NCBI GenBank assembly: GCA_016784025.1
Contig: JADHVL010000005.1
Coordinates: forward strand, 1-64,000
Source: Fidelibacterota bacterium
GTDB lineage: Bacteria > Fidelibacterota > UBA8477 > JABMPR01
Direction: 5' to 3'
Length of the DNA: 64,000 bases
The position numbers and the translations under genes are program-made. The notes beneath the pieces are model-generated. The model was not told the DNA's origin and did no database searches. It saw only the letters and a program-made list of their open reading frames with translations. Of this stretch, positions 27,146-37,215 are shown in pieces (position 1 is the stretch's first letter; the number at the start of each line of letters is the position of its first letter).

Positions 27146-28933
27146 CTATTTATATTGAAGTGCAATGCCAATAGCTCCTACGCCGGCATGGACACCTAGG
27201 GCTGGACAGAAATCAGATACAAACACCTGCGCATCTGGATAGGCTGACTCGAAAACATCTTTTATTGCATCGGCTGTTTCCGGATTTACGCCATGGACAA
27301 TTCCAATCCGCTTGATTGATTTTTCTCTCGCCTTTTTTAGGACAAACTTTTCAAACTTTTTAAAGATATTTTTACGTCCAAAGGTGACCCCACATGGTTT
27401 TAGAAATCCATCTTTTGTAATACTGAGGACTAGATTCAAACCAAGAAAGTCGATGATACGCTTCTTGCCAACACTTAGCCGTCCACCTTTTTGAACGGCG
27501 TCCAGGGTCTTTAAGGCAATAAAGATTTCTGTTTTGTCAATGGTTTCATCAGCGAGTTGCGTCAATTCAGGAAAGCTCATATCCTGATCAATTGCCTCTG
27601 CAATTTCCAAAGCAATAACCCCGGTCCCCGCAGAAACAGATAATGAATCAAGGATGGTTTGATGCTTTTTAAATTTCACTTTATCTAATGCCGCACTGGC
27701 GTTTTGATAGGTGCCACTCAACACCTGGGGGAGGTGCAGTGAAATTACTGATTCATAGTGAGAGGATAGAAATTGATACATCCTCCTAAAATCAGCAGGC
27801 GGAGGTTGTGAGGTCTGGGGGTGGTGCGCAGAATCAGCAAGCTTTGAATAGAACTCTTCATTGGAGATGGTCACGCGATCAATGTATTGTTCCTTGCCAA
27901 AATTTAATCTGACTGGAACAACATGAATATGGTGCTTTTCGAGGATATCCACTGGTAGATCACAAGTAGAGTCTACTACGAGAGCAACCTTTTGCTGAGA
28001 GCGCATGCTTTTGTTTTGTTCCCGCATGTCATCAGCCTTTTGCTGTTGAACCTCTCCATAGGTCGCCAGAGTTTTAAACAGGCTAGCTGGGTCATCAGTA
28101 TGAATATGTACTTTTGCCCGATGCTTGGATCCTGCAATGACAATGCTATCACCAAGTGATTTAATTGATTGACTAAGTTTTTCACGGGGTATGTTTTCCC
28201 CCACAATGATGCATTCAGTACAGAATGGGAAAGAGAGACTGTCCACATCGACCTCACTCATCTCAAGTACAACTGCTGAAAAACTCGAATCAATCTTTGG
28301 TAGTTTACGAATGTCCCCAGTGTTCATGAAATTCATGACGCCTTCAAGAATACTCACAAATCCACTCCCTGCTGCATCAACTACACCGGCGTCTTTAAGT
28401 ACTTTAAGTTGCTCAGGAGTATACTCCAGGGCTTTCTGAGCTGCTTCAAGGGAAATATTCCAAACCTTTTGAAAGTCAGGGCTGGTTTTTGAAGCCTCAA
28501 TAAGGCTCTCACTCCAGGCTCTAATTACTGATAATATGGTTCCTTCTACGGGATTCATTAACGCAGTATATGATTCATCAACTGCAATTTTTGTCGCCTC
28601 GGCAAATTGACTGGTATTTACTTCAGCAAAGGGTTTTAAACCCATGCTGAGACCCTGAAAAAACTGAGCCAGGATGACGCCAGAGTTTCCGCGGGCATTG
28701 TCCAATGCTGCTTCGGCAACCACATCACTTAATTCATTTAAATCCAACCTGCTGTGGGGTTGAATGTGTTCAATTATCCCCATGAGGGTGAAGGCCATAT
28801 TCGTCCCTGTATCTCCATCTGGAACTGGAAATACATTGATTTTGTTCAGATAATCCTGCTCATCTAATAGACTTTGGATTCCAGCATACAAAACGCGATA
28901 CAATCTGATTCCGTCTAGATAGGCAATTTTCAT
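27146..28933 (-). CDS. DAK2-DegV fusion protein (fatty acid kinase-like)
   Basis: 595 residues from ATG 28933, chosen because GAGGG lies just upstream; a longer start at 28969 is possible. Residues about 8-205 are a DAK2 nucleotide-binding domain (NVFPVPDGDTGTNMAFTL, ALDNARGNSGVILAQFFQGL). Residues about 230-315 match the FakA middle domain (CTECIIVGEN, KVHIHTDDPASLF). Residues about 320-595 are a DegV/FakB lipid-binding domain (VALVVDSTCDLP, TSQPPPADF, SGTYQNA). FakA phosphorylates fatty acids bound to FakB, so one chain could carry both roles. The product acyl-phosphate is the substrate of PlsY, encoded next door on the same strand. Confidence 0.88.
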   Translation of the reverse strand: MKIAYLDGIRLYRVLYAGIQSLLDEQDYLNKINVFPVPDGDTGTNMAFTLMGIIEHIQPHSRLDLNELSDVVAEAALDNARGNSGVILAQFFQGLSMGLKPFAEVNTSQFAEATKIAVDESYTALMNPVEGTILSVIRAWSESLIEASKTSPDFQKVWNISLEAAQKALEYTPEQLKVLKDAGVVDAAGSGFVSILEGVMNFMNTGDIRKLPKIDSSFSAVVLEMSEVDVDSLSFPFCTECIIVGENIPREKLSQSIKSLGDSIVIAGSKHRAKVHIHTDDPASLFKTLATYGEVQQQKADDMREQNKSMRSQQKVALVVDSTCDLPVDILEKHHIHVVPVRLNFGKEQYIDRVTISNEEFYSKLADSAHHPQTSQPPPADFRRMYQFLSSHYESVISLHLPQVLSGTYQNASAALDKVKFKKHQTILDSLSVSAGTGVIALEIAEAIDQDMSFPELTQLADETIDKTEIFIALKTLDAVQKGGRLSVGKKRIIDFLGLNLVLSITKDGFLKPCGVTFGRKNIFKKFEKFVLKKAREKSIKRIGIVHGVNPETADAIKDVFESAYPDAQVFVSDFCPALGVHAGVGAIGIALQYK

Positions 28934-29487
<554 letters not shown>

Positions 29488-29523
29488 TTATCTTCGCCCT
29501 GGTTTAGCAACACGTTATTGAAT

Positions 29524-29553
29524 AAAAAGGTCTCCCGGTCGGGGGACCTTTTT
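29524..29553 (+). terminator. Intrinsic terminator after the ferredoxin gene
   Basis: A 13-bp stem, AAAAAGGTCTCCC pairing with GGGGGACCTTTTT (one G-T pair), closes a GGTC loop and ends in a T run. Confidence 0.88.
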
Positions 29554-29719
29554 ATATTGAGATTAAAATGAGAATCCAGGGAGAATCTCGCTATTTCCCT
29601 CACATAATTAAACCCTCAGCAACAAGTCATTTTTCCTACTCAGATGTATCATTTTTCCTGCATCTGCTAAAATGAAAACTATATTAGCGGGCTATGAAAG
29701 TTACAGGAATATAAATACT

Positions 29720-30757
29720 ATGAGTGAAGATAAACTTAAATCCCTTTTAGAGCAGGTTAAGTACCCTGGTTTTAATAAGGATGTTGTTGCTTTTGGACTT
29801 ATTCAAAATGTAAAAGAGAGTGGTAAAAGTGTGGAACTTGGTGTCAAATTTTCGTCTGAAAAAGAAGAAGTACGCCAGGAAATCCTTTCAAATATAGAAA
29901 AAGCTTTACGTGGTGGTGGCTACGAAGAGGTCAGCATCGAAATTGTACAGGCTAGTGCTCAACCAGCTCCTGGTACGGAAACACCAGAAGCTCCGCCTTC
30001 AATCCCAGGTGTGAAATATACCATCGCCGTAGCCAGTGGCAAAGGCGGTGTTGGTAAATCTACTGTTGCAGCCAATCTCGCTGCTGCACTCCGCAAGCAG
30101 GGACACAGCGTTGGAATACTTGATCTAGATGTTTTCGGACCAAGTTTACCAATTACCATGGGTGTGCATGAAGTCCCTAAAGTGCTTGAAGGGAACAAGC
30201 TTGAGCCAGTGAGAAAATTTGATATGTCGCTCATGTCGCTTGGCTTTTTGCTTACAGATAGTTCGCCTGTAATCTGGCGCGGGGCCATGGTCAGTAAAAT
30301 GGTCACCCAATTTCTCTTTGATGTAAACTGGGGAAATTTGGACTATCTCATCCTGGATTTACCACCTGGTACAGGAGATGTTCAACTTACGCTTGTACAA
30401 CGTGTGGCTTTGACTGGTGCTGTAATAGTCACAACACCTCAGGATCTTGCCTTGAAGGATGTAGAGCGTGGTGCCAACATGTTTGAGAAAGTTGATACGC
30501 CCGTTCTCGGTATAATCGAAAACATGTCCTATCATGTCTGTACAAATTGTGGCCATGTGTCACAAATATTTTCAACTGGAGGTGGGGACAAAGAGAGTAC
30601 GCGCTTAAATGTTCCACTTCTGGCTAAAATCCCTCTAAATGAGGAGATTATGAAAGCCGGGGAAAATGGCGAGCCACTGGTTATCCATCTTCCAGAATCG
30701 GAAGCAGCCCAGATGTTTAGAGATGTTGCTGATAAATTACATGAATTGGTAAGCTGA
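29720..30757 (+). CDS. Mrp/ApbC-type iron-sulfur carrier ATPase
   Basis: 345 residues from ATG 29720 (MSEDKLKSLLEQV). An upstream ATG at 29672 adds 16 residues unlike the family. An N-terminal MIP18-like domain (1-80) and a proline-rich linker precede the P-loop GKGGVGKST at 107-115. Switch regions LDLDVFGPSLPITMG and DYLILDLPPGTGDVQLT follow. The Cys274-x-x-Cys277 pair is the bridging cluster site. Mrp proteins load Fe-S clusters onto apo-proteins. The next gene encodes a stand-alone MIP18 protein, which supports a role in Fe-S maturation. Confidence 0.93.
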   Translation: MSEDKLKSLLEQVKYPGFNKDVVAFGLIQNVKESGKSVELGVKFSSEKEEVRQEILSNIEKALRGGGYEEVSIEIVQASAQPAPGTETPEAPPSIPGVKYTIAVASGKGGVGKSTVAANLAAALRKQGHSVGILDLDVFGPSLPITMGVHEVPKVLEGNKLEPVRKFDMSLMSLGFLLTDSSPVIWRGAMVSKMVTQFLFDVNWGNLDYLILDLPPGTGDVQLTLVQRVALTGAVIVTTPQDLALKDVERGANMFEKVDTPVLGIIENMSYHVCTNCGHVSQIFSTGGGDKESTRLNVPLLAKIPLNEEIMKAGENGEPLVIHLPESEAAQMFRDVADKLHELVS

Positions 30758-30768
30758 ATCTTTCCATC

Positions 30769-31068
30769 TTGATCAACGAAAATACCATACTAGAGGCATT
30801 GCGTAAGGTTTACGATCCAGAGATTCCAGTTAATCTGGTTGATCTTGGGTTGATCTATAGCACCAGCATCGAGAATGGAAGTGTAAATATTAAGATGACC
30901 CTTACTGCCACGGCCTGTCCTATGCATACTGTCATTTCTCAGAACGTGAAGTTGGCGGTAGAGGCTTTAGAGGGTGTGAGTGAGGCAGTTGTGGATATCG
31001 TCTGGGAACCCCGCTGGAATCCGGAAATGATCAGTCCAGAAGGTCGAATCGCATTGGGTATGGAATAA
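30769..31068 (+). CDS. MIP18-family (DUF59/SufT-like) protein
   Basis: 99 residues starting at TTG 30769, 11 bases after the Mrp stop. The family signature is EALRKVYDPEIPVNLVDLGL, then MTLTATACPMH with the conserved Cys, and VDIVWEPRWNPEMISPEGR. Relatives act in Fe-S cluster assembly (SufT) or phenylacetate oxidation (PaaD). The Mrp neighbour favours the Fe-S role. No ribosome-binding site is obvious, and translation may be coupled to the Mrp gene. Confidence 0.88.
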   Translation: MINENTILEALRKVYDPEIPVNLVDLGLIYSTSIENGSVNIKMTLTATACPMHTVISQNVKLAVEALEGVSEAVVDIVWEPRWNPEMISPEGRIALGME

Positions 31069-31076
31069 TCAAAGCT

Positions 31077-31838
31077 ATGTCAGCCGAGTTTGAGCAATTA
31101 AAAGCTGAAGTACTTGCCCACGGGAATCTCCCAAAACATGTTGCTATCATCATGGATGGGAATGGACGCTGGGCAAAATCTAAATCTAAACCAAGAATCT
31201 TTGGCCACAGAGCAGGTGTAAAATCGGTTCGTCGAATCACTGAGCTGGCCGGTGAGTTGGGTTTAGATACCTTGACTTTATACACATTTTCCAGTGAAAA
31301 CTGGAAAAGACCCAAAGTCGAAGTTTCAGCACTTATGAACCTGTTGCTGGACACCATCACCAAAGAAGTTGATGATCTTCATCGAAATAATGTTCGCCTT
31401 ACCGTAATCGGTGATCTGGATTCAATGCCCAAGGGTCCCAGATCTGGGATGTTGGCCGGAATTGAAAGAACAGCAAAGAATACGGGATTAAATTTGAACC
31501 TGGCGCTGAATTATGGAAGTCGTCAGGAAATTCTCACCGCTGTTCAATCCATTGGAACAGATGTGGCGAATGGGACACTACAAGTTTCAGAAATTAATGA
31601 CAATACCATTTCCAACTATCTCTATACCTCCAATATCCAAGATCCGGATCTTTTAATCCGAACAAGTGGAGAATTCAGGCTGAGTAATTTTTTATTGTGG
31701 CAACTGGCCTACACTGAAATTTTTGTCACACCTGTCTATTGGCCAGCTTTTGAGGGGAAGGATTTTTTGGATGCCATACGCGATTATCAAAAAAGGGAGC
31801 GTAGATATGGACAAGTTAGTGAACAAATACAGCACTAA
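31077..31838 (+). CDS. uppS: Undecaprenyl diphosphate synthase (isoprenyl transferase)
   Basis: 253 residues. The cytoplasmic enzyme builds the C55 lipid carrier for peptidoglycan and O-antigen. The catalytic Asp27 lies in IIMDGNGRWA. TLYTFSSENWKRP, LNYGSRQEIL and PDLLIRTSGEFRLSNFLLWQ are family blocks. It starts 8 bases after the MIP18 gene and 15 bases before bamA, so it opens the envelope-biogenesis cluster. Confidence 0.96.
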   Translation: MSAEFEQLKAEVLAHGNLPKHVAIIMDGNGRWAKSKSKPRIFGHRAGVKSVRRITELAGELGLDTLTLYTFSSENWKRPKVEVSALMNLLLDTITKEVDDLHRNNVRLTVIGDLDSMPKGPRSGMLAGIERTAKNTGLNLNLALNYGSRQEILTAVQSIGTDVANGTLQVSEINDNTISNYLYTSNIQDPDLLIRTSGEFRLSNFLLWQLAYTEIFVTPVYWPAFEGKDFLDAIRDYQKRERRYGQVSEQIQH

Positions 31839-31853
31839 CACGTTCGTCTAAGT

Positions 31854-34205
31854 ATGAAAAATTTTATTTTACACATCGCAAGCTTGATTCTGTTAGTATC
31901 CTTTACTTGGGGACAGCAGCAAGCCGTCAAAATCAAAATCGCAAGTATTGATGTAATTGGAACAAAAACGGCCACCCCTGCTGTGGTTATTGCTGCCTCA
32001 GGTTTAAGTGCAGGTATGGAAGCCACCCAGGAAGACTTTTCAGAGGGTGTCAAACAGCTGTGGAGTCTGGGTCTCTTTTCCGATGTCAAAATTCTTTCAG
32101 ATCGCGAATCCCCAGAAGGACTTTTCTTAATTATTTCTGTGGAAGAGTATCCCCGTCTGTCTAAGGTTGTTTTAGAGGGCAATAAAAAGCTGAAAACTGA
32201 CGAGATAGATGAAGCCTTGAATTTGCATCCTGGTCAGGCACTTACACCCTTCATTGTGTATGAGAGCCAACGTATCATTCAGGACTTGTATTATGACGAT
32301 GGTTATCTCCTGGCAGAAATTGAACCCAGTACATTCGAAGGCGAAAAAGAGAATTCTCGCGGGGTGAAATTTTCCATTGTTGAAAACAAAAAGGTTTCCG
32401 TCGGCGAAATTCGTTTCACTGGAAATACTCAGCTATCTGATCGTAAGCTCAAAAAGAAGATGGACATGATCAAAGAGGAACGCTGGTGGAAATTTTGGGC
32501 CGATGCTGAATTCTCTATTGATAATCTCCGGGCTGATGAGCGACTGATTGAAGAGTACATGCATTCCATTGGTTATCGTGATGCCGAAATTCTAGGTGAC
32601 AGTCTCTACTACTCTGAAGATTTGAAAAAAATGTACTTCGATATTATTCTCTATGAAGGGGAGAAGTATAAATATGGAGAAGTGAAAGTTACTGGGAATA
32701 CCATCTTCGAGAGTGAAGATATTCTATCCGCTCTGGGCATATCACGGGGCGATCAGTATAATTCTGAAAAGCTTATGGAAGCCATTGAGCTGGGTGTAAG
32801 AAGTCCATATATGGATAAAGGTTACCTTTATTGTCAGATCAACCCTATTGAATTACCTGTGGCAGCTGATACCGTATCTCTGACCCTTGAAATTGCAGAG
32901 ATGAATCCTGTTCATATTCGGCATATCAACATTGTGGGTAACGATAAGACAAAAGAAAGCGTCATTCGCAGAGAGCTTAGAATTTTCCCTGGTGATCTTT
33001 TTAGTCGAACCGCGCTCATGCGCTCCCAACGAGAAGTTATGATTCTCAATTACTTTGGTAACGTAGTACCAGACGTCATCCCTTATGATGATGATGAAAT
33101 CGATCTTGTCTTTGAAGTAGAAGAGAAGAATACCGGTACAGCTACAGCGAGTGCTGGTTATAGTGAACGTGATGGTTTTATTGGAACTGTAGGTCTACAA
33201 TTCCCCAATTTTAGGGGAAATGGACAACAACTTTCTTTTAGCTTTCAGCGCGCCTACAGCTATGAAGCCCTTTCTATCAGTTTTGTGGAGCCCTGGTTAT
33301 TCAATACACCAAACTTATTGGGTGTCAGTATTTTTGACCAGGATCGCAGCCAGGGAAACAGCTCTAGTTTTTCGGGCTACTCTTCGAGCTACTCAACACC
33401 CTATGATGTTCATACGACGGGTGGATCAATTACATTTGGTCGTCGTTTCCAATGGCCAGATAACTATTTCAGAGGCCGCTGGACATTCAGAGGCGCTGTG
33501 GATAGATACGGCGAAGTCTATTATCAAAGTGTTTATGACCGTGTCAATCCTGCAGACCTGGAGCAAACTTCAGGTATCAGTTTGAATCAGTCTATCACAA
33601 GAGATTCTAGAAATGCGCCGGAATTTCCTACAAGTGGCTCTGTGTTGACGCTTAACTCAGTATACAGCGGAAAGTTTCTTGGAGGAAATGAGAGTTTCTT
33701 CAAGCAGAAAGCCAGCCTGGAGTGGTACACACCTATCTGGAAAGATAAGTTGACCATGCGGAGTTATTTTGAAGGGGGTATTCTCGAACAATTAGAGGAT
33801 GATTCAACTCACATCATCCCATACGATGAGTACTTTTTCATGGGAGGTGCTGGTCTAATCTATGGAAGTGCCTTACGTGGTTATGCTGAACGATCTGTTG
33901 GAACTTTAGAGGGTAATGCTTATTTTGGCGGAATGGCATCTTTCAAGTACACGCTTGAGATGCGCTTCCTTCTCTCCCCGAGTCCCATGATGTATTTGAT
34001 AGGATTTGCAGAGGCAGGTAATGTTTGGGATAATTTTGATTCGAGTAGCCTCTTTGATCTGAAACGATCAGCGGGGATTGGTGGAAGAGTAATCATGCCA
34101 CCGCTTGGCATGTTGGGTATTGATATCGGATGGGGGTTTGACAACGATCCGGTACCCACCTGGAGGACACCGGAATATCATTTTATTTTCGGTCAGCAAT
34201 TTTAA
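31854..34205 (+). CDS. bamA: Outer membrane protein assembly factor BamA
   Basis: 783 residues. A signal peptide of about 20 residues is followed by five POTRA domains (about 25-420; for example VVLEGNKKLKTDEIDEAL, EIRFTGNTQLSDRKLKKKM, GEVKVTGNTIFESEDIL) and an Omp85 beta barrel. The barrel ends in the C-terminal Phe (YHFIFGQQF). BamA inserts barrel proteins into the outer membrane. skp follows after 26 bases and lipid A genes continue, the common Gram-negative arrangement. Confidence 0.97.
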   Translation: MKNFILHIASLILLVSFTWGQQQAVKIKIASIDVIGTKTATPAVVIAASGLSAGMEATQEDFSEGVKQLWSLGLFSDVKILSDRESPEGLFLIISVEEYPRLSKVVLEGNKKLKTDEIDEALNLHPGQALTPFIVYESQRIIQDLYYDDGYLLAEIEPSTFEGEKENSRGVKFSIVENKKVSVGEIRFTGNTQLSDRKLKKKMDMIKEERWWKFWADAEFSIDNLRADERLIEEYMHSIGYRDAEILGDSLYYSEDLKKMYFDIILYEGEKYKYGEVKVTGNTIFESEDILSALGISRGDQYNSEKLMEAIELGVRSPYMDKGYLYCQINPIELPVAADTVSLTLEIAEMNPVHIRHINIVGNDKTKESVIRRELRIFPGDLFSRTALMRSQREVMILNYFGNVVPDVIPYDDDEIDLVFEVEEKNTGTATASAGYSERDGFIGTVGLQFPNFRGNGQQLSFSFQRAYSYEALSISFVEPWLFNTPNLLGVSIFDQDRSQGNSSSFSGYSSSYSTPYDVHTTGGSITFGRRFQWPDNYFRGRWTFRGAVDRYGEVYYQSVYDRVNPADLEQTSGISLNQSITRDSRNAPEFPTSGSVLTLNSVYSGKFLGGNESFFKQKASLEWYTPIWKDKLTMRSYFEGGILEQLEDDSTHIIPYDEYFFMGGAGLIYGSALRGYAERSVGTLEGNAYFGGMASFKYTLEMRFLLSPSPMMYLIGFAEAGNVWDNFDSSSLFDLKRSAGIGGRVIMPPLGMLGIDIGWGFDNDPVPTWRTPEYHFIFGQQF

Positions 34206-34231
34206 GACATATTGGTTAAGGAGATACCATT

Positions 34232-34738
34232 TTGAACAAGAGCATGATCCGCGTAATTCTATTATTAGTCCTGTCCATGGCAGCTTTTGGACAGAAATTT
34301 GGATACATTAATTCTGAATATATTCTGTCCCAGTTTGAAGAATATCGTGAAGCACAAAGCAAGCTGGAAGTCGAAGGTCGTAAACTAGAAAAACAGTATT
34401 ATGATATGGCCGCATCACTGGACAGTATGCAGCAGGAATATGAACGTCAGAAATTTTTAATGACCGAAAATAATCGCGCTGCCAAAGAAAATGACATGCG
34501 TCGACTTGCTGAAGAAATTCAACAATTCCAGGTGCAAAAACTTGGACCACAGGGTGAATTCTATCAGAAACAGCAAGCTCTGGCAGACCCAGTTTTGCAA
34601 AAAATCAATACGGCTATTAAAAAGGTCGGTGAAGATGGAGCCTATGATTTCATCTTCGATGTTGTCGCTGGCAACATCCTCTACGCCCAGGAAAAATTTG
34701 ATCTCACTGAAAAGGTTTTAAAGGAGCTCCAGAAATAG
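34232..34738 (+). CDS. skp: Periplasmic chaperone Skp/OmpH family (TTG start)
   Basis: 168 residues from TTG 34232, supported by AAGGAGAT at 34218-34225; an internal ATG at 34244 is weaker. A signal peptide ends AAFGQ. FGYINSEYILSQFEEYREAQ opens the conserved body domain, followed by coiled-coil arms rich in Glu, Lys and Gln (about 40-115) and the C-terminal strand. Skp holds unfolded outer-membrane proteins for BamA, the gene just upstream. Confidence 0.93.
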   Translation: MNKSMIRVILLLVLSMAAFGQKFGYINSEYILSQFEEYREAQSKLEVEGRKLEKQYYDMAASLDSMQQEYERQKFLMTENNRAAKENDMRRLAEEIQQFQVQKLGPQGEFYQKQQALADPVLQKINTAIKKVGEDGAYDFIFDVVAGNILYAQEKFDLTEKVLKELQK

Positions 34739-34753
34739 GGGCTTGTCATTTCT

Positions 34754-35770
34754 TTGACTTTAAAACTAGGTGAATTGGCACAAGCTCTTGGGGCCAGGTT
34801 AGAGGGAGATGGGAGCTTGGAAATCTCAAAACTAAATGAGATCCAGGTTGCCACATCTGATGAAATCTCCTTCATCTCAAATCCAAAATATCTGAAATAT
34901 GCTGAAACAACCAGGGCAGCCGCTCTGATTGTCCCTGAAGATTTGGAAATTGATTTTAAAAATCTTTTAAGGACTCCCAACCCCAAACAAGCCATGCTAA
35001 AGGCACTGCAATTACTGAATCACAAAGAACGCCCGGTGCGTCCAGGTGTTCATGCAACTGCTGTTGTCCATCCATCTGTTGTGATTCCTGATTCTGTTGA
35101 AATTGGATCAGGCGTTTTTGTTGATACAGATGTCAAACTTGGCGAAAATATTATCATCGAGGCAAATGCTGTGATTGGGAGTGGCTGTGTATTGGGTAAA
35201 GGGACACGTCTATATCCAAATGTGGTCCTCTATGAGGATTCTGTTCTGGGACAAAATTGCGTTATCCACAGCTGTACAGTTATTGGCAGCGATGGCTTTG
35301 GTTTTGCTGTCGAAGCCGGTAAAATTGAAAAAATCCCACAGACTGGAAACGTCATTCTGGGAGACGATGTAGAGATTGGTGCGAATTGTGCCATTGATCG
35401 CGGTTCAATTGGTCCAACCAGCATAGGAGATGGCACCAAACTGGATAATCAGGTGCACATCGCCCACAATGTTCGTATAGGAAAAAATTGTTTTCTCACT
35501 GCCCAAGTTGCCATTGCCGGCAGTACTGACCTGGGTGATCGAGTTCAAATGGGTGGTCAAAGTGGTGTGATTGGTCATCTGAAAGTGGGCAATGATGTAT
35601 CCATCGCCACCCGCGGTGGGGTTACCCATGACATCCCCGATGGGACGATGGTCAGTGGATTTCCAGCCCGTCCGCATAGAGATGAGTTAAGAATTGAAGC
35701 CATATTGAAAAAATTACCAGAGTTGTATAAGACCGTTAAAATGCTTGAAAAACAAGTAAATAAAGACTAA
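34754..35770 (+). CDS. lpxD: UDP-3-O-acylglucosamine N-acyltransferase LpxD (TTG start)
   Basis: 338 residues from TTG 34754. LpxD adds the N-linked acyl chain in the third step of lipid A synthesis. The N-terminal uridine-binding domain (1-95) includes [16 protein letters not shown]. The left-handed beta helix of hexapeptide repeats spans about 100-300 and contains the catalytic-type [10 protein letters not shown] helical C-terminus follows. The neighbours are skp and lpxC-fabZ. Confidence 0.96.
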   Translation: MTLKLGELAQALGARLEGDGSLEISKLNEIQVATSDEISFISNPKYLKYAETTRAAALIVPEDLEIDFKNLLRTPNPKQAMLKALQLLNHKERPVRPGVHATAVVHPSVVIPDSVEIGSGVFVDTDVKLGENIIIEANAVIGSGCVLGKGTRLYPNVVLYEDSVLGQNCVIHSCTVIGSDGFGFAVEAGKIEKIPQTGNVILGDDVEIGANCAIDRGSIGPTSIGDGTKLDNQVHIAHNVRIGKNCFLTAQVAIAGSTDLGDRVQMGGQSGVIGHLKVGNDVSIATRGGVTHDIPDGTMVSGFPARPHRDELRIEAILKKLPELYKTVKMLEKQVNKD

Positions 35771-35805
35771 GTGAACGCTGACTGGTAATGAAGGAATTGA
35801 AATAG

Positions 35806-37212
35806 ATGCAGGATAGGCGAGAAAATCAGAGAAGTATAAAAAAGGCCGTATCAATTGCCGGTATAGGATTGCATACGGGTGTTCAAACTCGCATGACTTT
35901 CAAACCTGCCGCTCAGAATACAGGTATTCGTTTTTTAAGAACAGATGTTCCAAATGCGAAACCCATTCCGGCAGATATTGATCACGTCGTTGACATATCC
36001 AGAGGAACCACTCTGGAGCACAATGGATCACGTATCCATACAACAGAACATGTGTTAGCGGCCATCAGTGGCCTTGAAATTGACAATATCCTTATTGAAT
36101 TGGATAATAAAGAACCACCAGTGATGGACGGTTCTGCTATTCCCTTTGTAGACATTCTGCTTGACGCTGGATTTGAAGAACAGGAAGCAGCCAGAGAATA
36201 TCTGGTACTCGATAAAACCATTACATATTCAGATCCAGACAAAGGTGTTGATATACACGCCCTACCCTCAAATCAATTCCGCGTCACCTTTCTCATTGAC
36301 TATAAATTGCAGTCTTTGGGAACTCAGTACATGTCCTTCTATTCTCTGGAACAAGATTTCGTAGAACAGATCGCCCCAGCCCGTACCTTTTGTTTTCTTC
36401 ACGAAGTTGAAGAACTTAAAGCACAGGGACTGATCAAAGGTGGTTCAGCTGATACCGCTTTGGTCATGATTGATAGAAAAATTGAAGAGTCAGAACTCTC
36501 CCGTCTACAAAAACTATTCAACATTGATGAAAAGTTGATCCAGAGTGAAAACGGCATTCTGAATGGCAAAAAATTGCGTTCCAAAACCGAACCAGTTCGG
36601 CATAAAATACTTGATTTGATTGGTGATCTCGCCCTGCTGGGAATGCCTATCCAGGGTCATATTACTGCAGCTAGAAGTGGTCACGCCAGTAATGTTGAGC
36701 TGGTGCGTCTTCTTAAGAAAGAGTATGAGAAACAAATTCTCGCCAAACGTTTTCAGAGACGTCCCCGAGAACGTCAAATTGTCTTTGACACCGAAGCAAT
36801 CATGCGGATTCTGCCACACCGATATCCCTTCTTACTCATTGATCGCATCATAGACTTCACACCTGGTGAAAAAATTACCGCTCTTAAGAATGTCACCATG
36901 AACGAACCTTTCTTTCAAGGACATTTTCCTGGAAAACCGGTGATGCCTGGAGTGTTAACGCTGGAAGCCATGGCTCAGGCAGGAGGAGCGTTGCTCCTGA
37001 ACGCAGGCGAGGATCCCGAAAACAAGCTGGTCTTCTTTTCAGCTATAGATAATGTCAAGTTTCGCAAGCTCATTGAACCTGGTGATCAGATTATATTTGA
37101 ATTAGAATTGGTAAAATTTCGACTCCGCTCAGCCAAGCTGCGGGGTATGGGATTTGTTGATGGCAAGCTGGTAGTTGAGGCAGATCTTATGGCCTCCATC
37201 GTAGACAGGTAA
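35806..37212 (+). CDS. lpxC-fabZ: Bifunctional LpxC deacetylase / FabZ dehydratase
   Basis: 468 residues. Residues 1-300 are LpxC, the zinc-dependent committed step of lipid A synthesis: GIGLHTGVQT, HTTEHVLAAISGLEID, KEPPVMDGSA and HKILDLIGDLALLG. Residues about 325-468 are FabZ, the 3-hydroxyacyl-ACP dehydratase, with catalytic His in LPHRYPFLLIDR and Glu in PGVLTLEAMAQAGG. The same fusion is known in Bacteroidota and related FCB lineages. It may balance 3-hydroxyacyl-ACP use between lipid A and phospholipid. Confidence 0.97.
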   Translation: MQDRRENQRSIKKAVSIAGIGLHTGVQTRMTFKPAAQNTGIRFLRTDVPNAKPIPADIDHVVDISRGTTLEHNGSRIHTTEHVLAAISGLEIDNILIELDNKEPPVMDGSAIPFVDILLDAGFEEQEAAREYLVLDKTITYSDPDKGVDIHALPSNQFRVTFLIDYKLQSLGTQYMSFYSLEQDFVEQIAPARTFCFLHEVEELKAQGLIKGGSADTALVMIDRKIEESELSRLQKLFNIDEKLIQSENGILNGKKLRSKTEPVRHKILDLIGDLALLGMPIQGHITAARSGHASNVELVRLLKKEYEKQILAKRFQRRPRERQIVFDTEAIMRILPHRYPFLLIDRIIDFTPGEKITALKNVTMNEPFFQGHFPGKPVMPGVLTLEAMAQAGGALLLNAGEDPENKLVFFSAIDNVKFRKLIEPGDQIIFELELVKFRLRSAKLRGMGFVDGKLVVEADLMASIVDR

Positions 37213-37215
37213 ATT

